From: JASHPR01 sp963844655
GTDB lineage: Bacteria > Actinomycetota > Actinomycetes > Streptosporangiales > Streptosporangiaceae
NCBI GenBank assembly: GCA_963844655.1
Contig: CAWJPA010000003.1
Location: forward strand, 806,001 to 870,000
Direction of reading: 5' to 3'
Length of the DNA stretch: 64,000 nucleotides
The notes under the pieces were generated by a model. The model did not search any database and was not told the DNA's origin. It worked only from the letters and a program-made list of their open reading frames with translations. Position numbers and translations under genes: made by a program. Below are positions 9,174 through 17,253 of the stretch, one piece after another (position 1 is the stretch's first letter; every line of letters begins with the position of its first letter).

Positions 9174-9479
9174 GCTGGCGACGCTAGGTCGCGGCGCCAC
9201 CGGGCTGAATCGTGCAGACCGCAGAATCGGGTGCGGTAAACCTCCACACGGGGGTTGTGGCTGGCCACGTGGCGTTTCCCGCCGGGGCTCCACGCTGGAG
9301 CGCATGCGGGCTGCAATTGCTGCGCTGGCGGCGCGGGCTTGCGCGGCCGAATCCCTAGAAGCCAGCCGGAACCGGCCCTGCAGGCAGCCGCAACCAATTC
9401 GGCGGCTTACCTCGTTCTGCCCTGGCTGTCAGGCCCCTAGCGTCGAGGGCATGTACCCAAGCTGAACTGGGAGAATGCC

Positions 9480-9587
9480 ATGACCGCGGCCCACCAGACA
9501 CTCGCCAGGCCCGCGTCTCTCAGCAACGCCGCCACCATGATCACCGCCCTGGTTCTGGTGCACCAGCAGAACCGGCGGCTCGCATGA
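9480..9587 (+). CDS. 35-aa small ORF leading into membrane protein gene
   Basis: ATG at 9480 preceded by TGGGAGA gives a 35-residue peptide with a hydrophobic middle (ATMITALVLV). Its TGA overlaps the ATG of the next gene (ATGA). The ribosome site and the coupling are the only support; it may be a leader peptide whose translation feeds the downstream gene. Confidence 0.4.
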   Translation: MTAAHQTLARPASLSNAATMITALVLVHQQNRRLA

Positions 9588-10309
9588 GGACGGCAACCCC
9601 GCGCCGCACGACGGCCGCGAGCTGGCCGCCGCGCGCGGCGCCCGCGCCGCTGGCCCGGGCGGCTCGCACCGTCGACCGGTGGGGCCTTCTCGCCGGCGTG
9701 ACAGGATTCCTGGCCAACGTCCTACTCGTGGTCCTGTTCACCACACCAGCCGACGGACCCTACGCGTGGACCGGGCCAGCCAACGACACCATCGGCGTCT
9801 TGTCGACGCTGGCGATGATCCCGGTCGCGGCGGGCCTGCTCACCGTGTGCGATGACAACGGTCCCGGGCTGGGCGCGATCACCTCTCTCGCCATCGTCGC
9901 GATGGTGATGATGGCGGCCGTTTCGATGCTGTTCATCCTCGGCCTGGTACCGTTCGCCGCCGACACCGACAGCGCCTACATCGGCATGATTTTCATCTTC
10001 GGCTGGGTCTTCGCCGCCAGCCGGGCGGGGCGGGCGTCCGGCCGGCTGCCCCGCCAGGTCGCCATCTGGGGCATGGTGATAGGCGCGAGTGGCCTTGCCG
10101 GGGCGGCGTTTCTCACGGCATCAGCGCCGATGCCGGCCCACTCACTGATCCAGGTCGTCACCTTCGATGCCGGGTTGATGACAGGCATCCCGGTGGCTCT
10201 CTACCCGATCTGGCTGATCGTGCTGTCCGGCCGACTGCCCGGCCACCTGGCTGACAGCGCTGACTACCCGGGGGAATCGTCCCCCCGACGACCATCGGAG
10301 GTGGCCTGA
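9584..10309 (+). CDS. hypothetical six-helix membrane protein
   Basis: 241 aa with a basic N-terminus of about 30 residues followed by roughly six hydrophobic segments (LLAGVTGFLANVLLVVLF, LSTLAMIPVAAGLLTV, AIVAMVMMAAVSMLFILGLV and others). It is not assigned to a known family. It is immediately followed by another membrane protein gene with no gap (TGA then ATG), so the pair is co-translated and may form a complex. Confidence 0.7.
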   Translation: MRTATPRRTTAASWPPRAAPAPLARAARTVDRWGLLAGVTGFLANVLLVVLFTTPADGPYAWTGPANDTIGVLSTLAMIPVAAGLLTVCDDNGPGLGAITSLAIVAMVMMAAVSMLFILGLVPFAADTDSAYIGMIFIFGWVFAASRAGRASGRLPRQVAIWGMVIGASGLAGAAFLTASAPMPAHSLIQVVTFDAGLMTGIPVALYPIWLIVLSGRLPGHLADSADYPGESSPRRPSEVA

Positions 10310-10972
10310 ATGCGTTATCGCGCCATGGGCATCCTGTTCGTCCTGTCCGGCGTGTTCTTCGTCGCCGCCGTTCTCGACCCGCCGCTGCTGCCGACCTGGG
10401 GCGGTTCAGTCAACGCCGTCATGGCCACGGCGTCAGCGCACCGGGCGGCGTGGTTCGCCTCTACCTGGCTGATCACGCTGTCCATCGTGGCCGGGCTGGC
10501 CGCGGTCGAGCTCCTCGTCCGCACCCTCGACACGGATCTGGCCCGGGTAGGCCGGTCGCTGTATCTGGTCGGCAGCGCGCTCGGCCTCGCGTCGATAACG
10601 TACGACCTATCCGTGACAAGCACACTGCTCGGCGCCCGCAGCCTGCCCGCCTGGCACATCGGCATCCAGCACTGGGCCGATGGCCTCGGCACGGCGTACT
10701 TCGCCCTGCTAGCGCCAGCTGCACTGGGCTGCATCGCGGTGGCGATCCTGCGCACCCGCGCGCTGTCCAGGTGGACGGGGTACGTTTTCCTGGTCGCTAC
10801 GATCCTGCTGTTGGGCCAGTACGCCGCATTCCGTGGTGCGTTGCCGTTCCCGCAGTTCATCGCATTCATCGCCGTCGGCGTCGCAGCGTTGGTCCACCGG
10901 GCGCCGACGGTGCCGTCGCCCAGCCGCGAGCCGACCGTTCCGGGGAGCGGCCCGGGTCTACCCCACGCCTGA
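10310..10972 (+). CDS. hypothetical membrane protein, partner of upstream gene
   Basis: 220 aa, about six hydrophobic segments (GILFVLSGVFFVAAVL at the N-terminus, GYVFLVATILLLGQYAAF and FIAFIAVGVAALV at the C-terminus) and a Pro/Ser-rich tail. The start codon directly abuts the preceding stop. Function unknown; the organisation resembles DUF-type four- to seven-helix proteins that come in adjacent pairs. Confidence 0.7.
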   Translation: MRYRAMGILFVLSGVFFVAAVLDPPLLPTWGGSVNAVMATASAHRAAWFASTWLITLSIVAGLAAVELLVRTLDTDLARVGRSLYLVGSALGLASITYDLSVTSTLLGARSLPAWHIGIQHWADGLGTAYFALLAPAALGCIAVAILRTRALSRWTGYVFLVATILLLGQYAAFRGALPFPQFIAFIAVGVAALVHRAPTVPSPSREPTVPGSGPGLPHA

Positions 10973-11019
10973 CGACCTGGCCAACCGGTTCGAGTTGCGC
11001 GTCGTACCATGATCATCCG

Positions 11020-11104
11020 TGTCCGAGGGGGGACTTGAACCCCCATGCCCTTTTGGGGCACTAGCACCTCAAGCTAGCGCGTCTGCCTATTCCGCCACCC
11101 GGAC
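11020..11104 (-). tRNA. tRNA-Leu(GAG)
   Basis: Acceptor GTCCGGG pairs with CTCGGAC, anticodon stem CTAGC/GCTAG encloses loop TTGAGGT (anticodon GAG, T33), and a long class II variable arm (TGCCCCAAAAGGGCA) precedes a canonical T-arm. Discriminator A. No encoded CCA. A fully canonical bacterial leucine tRNA, useful as a comparison for the unusual Leu-anticodon tRNAs near 47.7-48.0 kb. Confidence 0.95.
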
Positions 11105-11232
11105 GAGCGCTTGCCAGGGTTGATGCCTGGCTGGCCGCATCACGATAGCAAACCCAGGCGGTTACGGCGACGGCGCTGAAGGTGGGCGACCTGGGACACG
11201 GGCGCCAGGCGCTCAAGTGCGACGATGTCCGG

Positions 11233-12552
11233 ATGACGCAGAACTCAGCAGGTGACCTGACCGCGCAGGATGAGGTCGCGGCCCTGGCCAGCGACCTTAT
11301 CAAGATCGATACCACCAATCCCGGCGACCACTCGGGCCCGGGGGAGCGCGTCGCGGCAGAGCGCGTCGCTGAGCTGCTCAGCGAGGTCGGCGTGGAGCCC
11401 ACCGTGCTCGAGTCGCATCCGAAGCGCACCAGCGTGGTGGCCAGGATCGAAGGCCAGGACTCGTCCCGGCCGGGTTTGCTCATCCATGGCCATCTCGATG
11501 TGGTCCCTGCGGACCCGGCTGACTGGCAGGTGCACCCGTTCTCCGGGGAGATGCGGGACGGCTGCGTCTGGGGCCGGGGTGCCGTGGACATGAAGGACAT
11601 GGACGCGATGACGCTCGCGGTGGTCCGGCAGCGCCTGCGGGAGGGCCGCCGCCCGCCACGTGATGTGGTGCTGGCGTTTGTGGCCGACGAGGAGGCGGGC
11701 GGCACCTGGGGCGCCCGCTGGCTGGTGGACAACCACCCGGAGCTGTTCGAAGGCGTCACCGAGGGGATCGGCGAGGTCGGCGGGTTCAGCGTGACGATCG
11801 GTGACCGCCGCCTCTACCTGATCCAGGCGGCGGAGAAGGGGATCAGCTGGCTGCGCCTCACAGCGCGGGGTACCGCTGGGCACGGCTCGATGCTGCAGCC
11901 CGACAACGCGATCACCACCCTCGCGGAGGCCGTCGCCAGGGTGGGGCGGCACGAGTGGCCGGTGCGGCTGACCGCGGCGGCGCAGGCGTTCTTCGAGGAG
12001 GCCGCCGCGGCGCTCGGCATCGAGCTCGGCGAGAACGGCTACCGCGAGCTCGCCGCCAAGCTCGGGCCTATCTCCCGCATGGTCGGCGCCACCCTGTCCA
12101 ACACGGCCAATCCCACCCTGCTGAACGCTGGTTACAAGGTGAACGTGGTCCCGCAAGTGGCCACGGCCCAGCTGGACTGCCGGTTCCTGCCGGGCTACGA
12201 GGAAGAGTTCTTCGGCGAGCTGGAGAACCTGCTCGGCCCCGAGGTGCAGGTCGAGCGGCTGCACCAGGACATCGCCGTGGAGACCACGCTCGACGGTGAC
12301 CTGGCTGCGGCCATGACGGCCGCGCTGCACGACGAGGATCCCGCGGGACGGGCCGTGCCGTACTGCCTGTCCGGCGGCACCGACGCGAAGTCGTTCAGCC
12401 GCCTGGGCATCCGGTGCTTCGGCTTCGCCCCGCTCCGGCTGCCGAGCGAGCTCGACTTCTCCGGCATGTTCCACGGCGTGGACGAGCGGGTTCCGGTCGA
12501 CGCGCTTCGGTTCGGGGTTCGGGTCCTGGACCGATTTCTTGATCTTTGTTAG
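11233..12552 (+). CDS. M20 family metallopeptidase (dipeptidase/deacylase type)
   Basis: 439 aa from ATG at 11233; a longer frame to 11182 is open but its extra residues look non-coding. Zinc-site signatures are in order: LLIHGHLDVVPAD near 90, the bridging-Asp segment WGRGAVDMKDMDAM near 115-128, FVADEEAGG near 152 and the final His near FHGVDERVP. Such enzymes hydrolyse peptide or N-acyl amide bonds in the cytoplasm. A second M20 protein lies at 58.5 kb. Substrate unknown. Confidence 0.9.
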   Translation: MTQNSAGDLTAQDEVAALASDLIKIDTTNPGDHSGPGERVAAERVAELLSEVGVEPTVLESHPKRTSVVARIEGQDSSRPGLLIHGHLDVVPADPADWQVHPFSGEMRDGCVWGRGAVDMKDMDAMTLAVVRQRLREGRRPPRDVVLAFVADEEAGGTWGARWLVDNHPELFEGVTEGIGEVGGFSVTIGDRRLYLIQAAEKGISWLRLTARGTAGHGSMLQPDNAITTLAEAVARVGRHEWPVRLTAAAQAFFEEAAAALGIELGENGYRELAAKLGPISRMVGATLSNTANPTLLNAGYKVNVVPQVATAQLDCRFLPGYEEEFFGELENLLGPEVQVERLHQDIAVETTLDGDLAAAMTAALHDEDPAGRAVPYCLSGGTDAKSFSRLGIRCFGFAPLRLPSELDFSGMFHGVDERVPVDALRFGVRVLDRFLDLC

Positions 12553-12755
12553 GCCTTTTTCCCCAGGTCAGAAGGCCAAAGCAGCCTGCGGGGTGTCCGG
12601 ACGCGTACGGCGTTTCAGCAATTACCCCTTGCGCACGTTCGGTAGTGCTATGGTTACGGATTGTGTGAGGGTGCTATCCCCGGGGGGCACCCCTTCCACC
12701 TCGCTCCCCGGTCAGCAGCCGCGCACCTTGCCGGTACCGACGAGGAGGGTCGCCT

Positions 12756-12974
12756 GTGTCGCCGGAACAGGGTCAGCGCCCCGAGCCGCTGGCTGGCCGC
12801 TATGCCTGCACCCCCAGGCGTAGCGACGTCGCTGGTGCCCGGGACTGGCACCTGGGTTGCTTGATCCTCGCCGCCGGCCGCGGGTCACATCCCGCTCCGG
12901 TGGTCACGGCCGGAGCCGCTGCCCAGAAGGCAGGGACCCCGGCCGTGGCCGCCCGTTCCTCGTTACGCCGATAA
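12756..12974 (+). CDS. possible 72-aa hypothetical protein
   Basis: GTG start with a good AGGAGG ribosome site eight bases upstream in an otherwise gene-free stretch (12553-13098). The product is Ala/Gly/Pro-rich with no recognised domain. Several other frames are open here too, so coding is not certain. No other gene, riboswitch or RNA was recognised in the stretch apart from the hairpin at 13016-13063. Confidence 0.3.
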   Translation: MSPEQGQRPEPLAGRYACTPRRSDVAGARDWHLGCLILAAGRGSHPAPVVTAGAAAQKAGTPAVAARSSLRR

Positions 12975-13015
12975 CCGACCCTGCCGTCGGCCTGTCGGCA
13001 GCCAAACCCCCCCGA

Positions 13016-13063
13016 AATAACGGAGGGACTACCTGATGCACTCAGTAGTAACTCTCCGTTATT
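13016..13063. repeat. two-tier hairpin with AATAACGGAG ends
   Basis: AATAACGGAG at 13016 pairs with CTCCGTTATT ending at 13063. Inside, ACTA-C-CTGA pairs with TCAG-TAGT around a TGCAC loop. The total stem is about 18 bp with one bulge and one internal loop. It lies 35 bp before the ATG of the next gene and could be a terminator or a 5' leader structure. A similar TAACGGAGGG stem recurs at 56499-56535. Confidence 0.6.
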
Positions 13064-13098
13064 GATATGTGGCGATTAGTAACAGAGAGGCGCGAGCG

Positions 13099-13836
13099 AT
13101 GATTACATTGGTCGGCGCGGCCCCCGTGATCGGATTCGGTTCCCTCGACGGGTTCGCGATCGGTGCCCTGGTGTCCGGGGCGTGCGCTCTGGCGATCACC
13201 TCACCCCGGCGTTCGCGGAGGCGGCGGGTCGTCGCGTCCGGGCTGCCGGTGGCCGCCATACGGAGCAATTGGCTGTGCGAGCGCGTCATGGCCTCAGAGA
13301 CCCGGAGCGGGAAACCCCGTGCCACGGGCGAGCGTGTTGCCCTCAGCGAGCGCAGGCTGACCGGGCAGCGGATGACGGGCTCGCACCGTATGGCGGGCGG
13401 AGCCGCCGACGAGCGGCTGGCGCGGCCGGACGAGCTCGGTGCCGATGGGGCTGGCCTGCTGGCGGACGGCCGGGGCAGCCGGGCGCTGGGCTACCGGAGC
13501 CGGCACCGGCTCGGGGACCCTGTTCCGCACAGTCCGTCACCAGGGGAACCCCGCGACCACGCGGTCCCCGGCGGCACCCCCCAGGACATGGCCCCCGACC
13601 GCGGGTCCGGTGACGGCGCTCCCAGGAAGGGCGCGCGCCCGGCGTTCCCTGAGAGCGCCTTTCCCGGCCTGACCTCCCGGAATGGCGCGCCGTCCGATGT
13701 GGCGTTTCCCGATGGCAGTTTCGGGCGCCCGGAGATCCGCCGGATGCCGCGGCATGCGGCGCCGGCGGCGAGTTTCGCCGCCAGGATGACCGGGCTGCTC
13801 GCCACGCGCGCCCTCGCCGGCGACGCCCGCTGCTGA
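13099..13836 (+). CDS. hypothetical protein with N-terminal membrane segment
   Basis: 245 aa from ATG at 13099, with AGAGAGG about eight bases upstream. Residues 2-34 are hydrophobic (VIGFGSLDGFAIGALVSGACAL), followed by a strongly basic run (PRRSRRRR) and a long Gly/Arg/Pro-rich, probably disordered region. No family is recognised. Opposite-strand frames are also open, which is common in such GC-rich DNA, so coding is likely but not secure. Confidence 0.5.
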   Translation: MITLVGAAPVIGFGSLDGFAIGALVSGACALAITSPRRSRRRRVVASGLPVAAIRSNWLCERVMASETRSGKPRATGERVALSERRLTGQRMTGSHRMAGGAADERLARPDELGADGAGLLADGRGSRALGYRSRHRLGDPVPHSPSPGEPRDHAVPGGTPQDMAPDRGSGDGAPRKGARPAFPESAFPGLTSRNGAPSDVAFPDGSFGRPEIRRMPRHAAPAASFAARMTGLLATRALAGDARC

Positions 13837-13898
13837 ACGCACGGAAGCTGCTTTCTGCCGGCCTCGGGCGCGCGGCCTGGGGCCGGCAGGAAGCGCGG

Positions 13899-14102
13899 TC
13901 ACGACCAGAGATCCCGCAGCGGGGTGCGGACCTGGCGGATGATCTGGCGCCGCAGGGTGGCCTTCCGGCTGCCATCGGCGTTCAGCAGCATCCGGGCGAG
14001 TTCCCAGTTCCCGTACTCCGCATGGTCGGTAAGTATGCGCCGGGCGGCGTCCCGCGGGATGTCGCGGGGCAGGTAGAGGACCATGTATGAGTACTCCGTC
14101 AT
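13899..14102 (-). CDS. DUF5703 family protein
   Basis: 67 aa. The core (RDAARRILTDHAEYGNWELA, then DGSRKATLRRQIIRQ) matches a small actinobacterial family of unknown function found near housekeeping genes. Its normal length is about 60-70 aa, so this copy is complete. It is divergent from topA. Confidence 0.8.
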   Translation of the reverse strand: MTEYSYMVLYLPRDIPRDAARRILTDHAEYGNWELARMLLNADGSRKATLRRQIIRQVRTPLRDLWS

Positions 14103-14316
14103 CGCTTCTTATTGTGCTCGATCGTTGCGATGGTTCAATCAGGCTTGAGGAAACGGATCGCGCGGCTCCGGGAACAGCCCGGCCCCGAAGACAGGTTGGA
14201 GGAGTGGACGGGGCAACAGAGTGGCCGTACATTCGGCCGCCTGCGGGCCGACTGCGGTAGCCTCCAGGGCGTCCGCGGTAGCTTCCAGCGGTCCGCGGCA
14301 GGTGAGGGTGAAGAGA

Positions 14317-17160
14317 GTGACAGCTAGGACGGACACGACCGCCAGCGGCGACGCGACCAGCGGCGCCAAGGGCAGCGGTACCAAGGCCAGCCGGGGTACG
14401 GCCAAGAACGGGGCGGCGCGCAGCGGCGCGCCAGCCCGGGGCGGCAAGCACCTCGTGATTGTCGAGTCGCCGGCCAAGGCGCGCACGATCGCGGGCTACC
14501 TCGGCAAGGACTACGTGGTCGAATCCAGCATCGGCCACATCCGCGACATGCCCGACAAGGCCGCGGAGATCCCGGCCAAGTACCGCAACGAGGCCTGGGC
14601 CCGGCTGGGCGTGAACGTGGACGCCGACTTCGAGCCGCTCTACGTCGTCAACTCCGACAAGAGGCAGCAGGTCTCCAAGCTGAAGAACCTGCTCAAGGAC
14701 GCCGACGAACTCCTGCTCGCCACCGATGAAGACCGCGAGGGCGAGGCCATCGCCTGGCACCTGCTCGAAGAGCTGAAGCCGAAGGTCCCGGCCCGGCGCA
14801 TGGTCTTCCACGAGATCACGCCTGAGGCGATCGCCCAGGCGGTGGCGCACCCGCGGGAGATGGACGACGGCCTGGTCGAGGCCTACCAGACCCGGCGGGT
14901 GCTGGACCGGCTCTACGGCTATGAGGTCTCGCCGGTGCTGTGGAAGAAGGTCATGCCGCAGCTGTCCGCCGGCCGCGTACAGTCGGTCGCGGTCCGGCTC
15001 GTGGTGGACAAGGAGCGGGAGCGGATCGCGTTCCGGGCCGCCAGGTACTGGGACCTGGAAGCGGTGTTCGCCAAGGTCCAGACCGGCGATCCCGATGTCT
15101 CCTCGTTCCCGGCCGCGCTGGTGTCGGTGGACGGGCGCCGGGTGGCGCAGGGCCGTGACTTCAGTTCCACCGGGGAACTGCGCACCAGCCAGGCCCGTAC
15201 TGAAGAAGACAGTGCGGCGCTGCTGCACCTGGACGGCGAGGCGGCCGCGGCGCTGGCAGACCGGCTCTCGGACGCGGACTTCTCGGTGCGGTCGGTCGAG
15301 CGCAAGCCGTACCGGCGGTCCCCGTACGCGCCGTTCCGTACCACGACGCTGCAGCAGGAGGCGTCGCGCAAGCTCGGCTTCTCGGCCAAGTACGCGATGA
15401 GCGTCGCGCAGCGGCTGTACGAGAACGGCTATATCACCTATATGCGGACCGACTCGATCACGCTGTCGCAGACCGCGATCACCGCGGCCCGCACCCAGGC
15501 GCGTGAGCTCTACGGCGCCGAGTACGTTCCTGACTCGCCTCGCGTTTACACCAGCAAGGTAAAGAGTGCGCAGGAGGCGCACGAGGCGATCCGCCCGGCC
15601 GGGGACAGCTTCCGCACCCCGGCTCGGACCGGCCTGTCCGGCGACGAGTTCCGCCTCTATGAACTGGTGTGGAAGCGCACCGTGGCCTCGCAGATGAAGG
15701 ACGCCACCGGCGAGTCGGTCTCGGTCCGGGTGGCGGGGCGCTCAAGCTCAGGCGAGGACGTCGAGTTCGGCGCGTCCGGCAAGATCATCAACTTCTACGG
15801 GTTCCTCAAGGCCTACGTGGAAGGCTCGGACGACCCCAACGCCGAGCTGGACGACAACCAGCGCCGGCTGCCGCCGCTCGCCGAGGCCGAGGCGCTGGTC
15901 GCGGAGAGCCTGGCCCCGGCGGAGCACGCCACCCGGCCGCCGGCCCGCTACACCGAGGCGTCGCTGATCAAAGAGCTCGAGGACCGGGCGATCGGCCGGC
16001 CGTCCACGTACGCCTCGATCATGGGGACGATTCTGGATCGCGGCTACGTGTTCAAGAAGGGCACGGCCCTGGTGCCGTCGTTCCTGGCCTTCGCCGTGGT
16101 CACGCTGCTCGAGCAGCACTTCACGCACCTGATCGACTACGACTTCACCGCGCAGATGGAGGAGGCGCTCGACGAGATCGCCCGGGGCGAGGCGGCGCGG
16201 GTCCCGTGGCTGCGCCGGTTCTACTTCGGCGCCGACGGCGAGGAGGGGCTCAAGGAGCTGGTCAGCGACCTGAGCGACATCGACGCCCGCGCGGTCAGCT
16301 CGTTCCCGCTGGCCGGCACCGACATCGTGGTCCGGGTCGGCCGGTACGGCCCCTACCTGGAGCAGGACGGGCAGCGGGCCAACGTCCCCGAGGGCACCGC
16401 ACCAGACGAGCTGACCCCGGAGTACGCCACCGAGCTGCTGTCGCGGCCCAGCGGCGACAAGATCCTCGGCACCGACCCGGCCACCGGGCGCACGATCGTG
16501 GCCAAGGAGGGCCGGTTCGGCCCGTACGTCACCGAGCAGCTCGGCGAGGACGCGCCCGCCTCGGCGAAGCCGCGCACCGCGTCGCTGCTGAAGTCCATGG
16601 AGCTGGACAGCGTGACCCTGGACGATGCGCTGCGGCTGCTGACGCTGCCGCGGGCCCTGGGCGAGATCGACGGCGAGACCGTCACCGCCCAGAACGGACG
16701 TTATGGCCCTTATGTGAAGAAGGGCACGGACAGCCGTTCGCTAGACACCGAAGAGCAGATGTTCACGGTCACCCTGGACGAGGCGAGGGAGCTGTTCGCG
16801 CAGCCCAAGCCCCGTGGCCGGGCAGCACGCGCGGCCGCCGCCCCGCCGCTGCGCGAGCTCGGCGACGACCCGGCCAGCGGCAAGCCGATCGTGCTCCGCG
16901 AGGGCAGGTTCGGCCCGTACGTGACCGACGGCGAGACGAACGCCTCGCTGCGCAAGGGCGACGCACCCGAGTCGATCACACCGCAGCGCGCGGTCGAACT
17001 GCTGGCCGAGCGCCGGGCGGCAGCACCGTCGCCGCGACGGCAGACGTCCCGGCCACGGGCCAAGACCGGCACGTCGGGCGGGTCCGCGGGCAAGGCCGGG
17101 GCGGCGAAGAAATCGCGTAATGGCACGAAATCGACCGGAGCCAGTGCAAAGAAGTCGTGA
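14317..17160 (+). CDS. topA: DNA topoisomerase I (type IA)
   Basis: About 947 aa from a GTG at 14317; the frame stays open upstream to 14221 and the true start is uncertain. The Toprim domain begins HLVIVESPAKA near residue 46 with ATDEDREGEAIAWH near 135 (acidic Mg site). The active-site Tyr is in ITYMRTDS near residue 375. The C-terminus has the repeated GRYGPYLEQDG / GRFGPYVTE / GRYGPYVKKG / GRFGPYVTDG modules of actinobacterial enzymes and a Lys/Ala/Ser-rich DNA-binding tail. It relaxes negative supercoils. The MFS-tmk gene follows after 93 bp. Confidence 0.96.
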   Translation: MTARTDTTASGDATSGAKGSGTKASRGTAKNGAARSGAPARGGKHLVIVESPAKARTIAGYLGKDYVVESSIGHIRDMPDKAAEIPAKYRNEAWARLGVNVDADFEPLYVVNSDKRQQVSKLKNLLKDADELLLATDEDREGEAIAWHLLEELKPKVPARRMVFHEITPEAIAQAVAHPREMDDGLVEAYQTRRVLDRLYGYEVSPVLWKKVMPQLSAGRVQSVAVRLVVDKERERIAFRAARYWDLEAVFAKVQTGDPDVSSFPAALVSVDGRRVAQGRDFSSTGELRTSQARTEEDSAALLHLDGEAAAALADRLSDADFSVRSVERKPYRRSPYAPFRTTTLQQEASRKLGFSAKYAMSVAQRLYENGYITYMRTDSITLSQTAITAARTQARELYGAEYVPDSPRVYTSKVKSAQEAHEAIRPAGDSFRTPARTGLSGDEFRLYELVWKRTVASQMKDATGESVSVRVAGRSSSGEDVEFGASGKIINFYGFLKAYVEGSDDPNAELDDNQRRLPPLAEAEALVAESLAPAEHATRPPARYTEASLIKELEDRAIGRPSTYASIMGTILDRGYVFKKGTALVPSFLAFAVVTLLEQHFTHLIDYDFTAQMEEALDEIARGEAARVPWLRRFYFGADGEEGLKELVSDLSDIDARAVSSFPLAGTDIVVRVGRYGPYLEQDGQRANVPEGTAPDELTPEYATELLSRPSGDKILGTDPATGRTIVAKEGRFGPYVTEQLGEDAPASAKPRTASLLKSMELDSVTLDDALRLLTLPRALGEIDGETVTAQNGRYGPYVKKGTDSRSLDTEEQMFTVTLDEARELFAQPKPRGRAARAAAAPPLRELGDDPASGKPIVLREGRFGPYVTDGETNASLRKGDAPESITPQRAVELLAERRAAAPSPRRQTSRPRAKTGTSGGSAGKAGAAKKSRNGTKSTGASAKKS

Positions 17161-17253
17161 TCGCATCGGTAATCTAGAGTCATTCCCGTGACAGCCCGGG
17201 GACATCTGGGCCGGTGACGGGACCGCAGACCTAACTGCCGATACCCTTGCGCC

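Noticed and set aside
11245..12474. 409-aa minus-strand open frame opposite the M20 peptidase
   Set aside because: No domain and shadow-like composition; the plus strand has zinc-site motifs.
12553..12760. Possible c-di-AMP (ydaO-type) riboswitch or other leader RNA
   Set aside because: The region is GC-rich with several stems, but none of the conserved riboswitch sequence blocks could be matched.
13537..15582. 681-aa minus-strand open frame across topA
   Set aside because: It is antisense to topA, which has clear catalytic motifs; Arg/Leu/Gly-rich composition is typical of GC-rich shadows.
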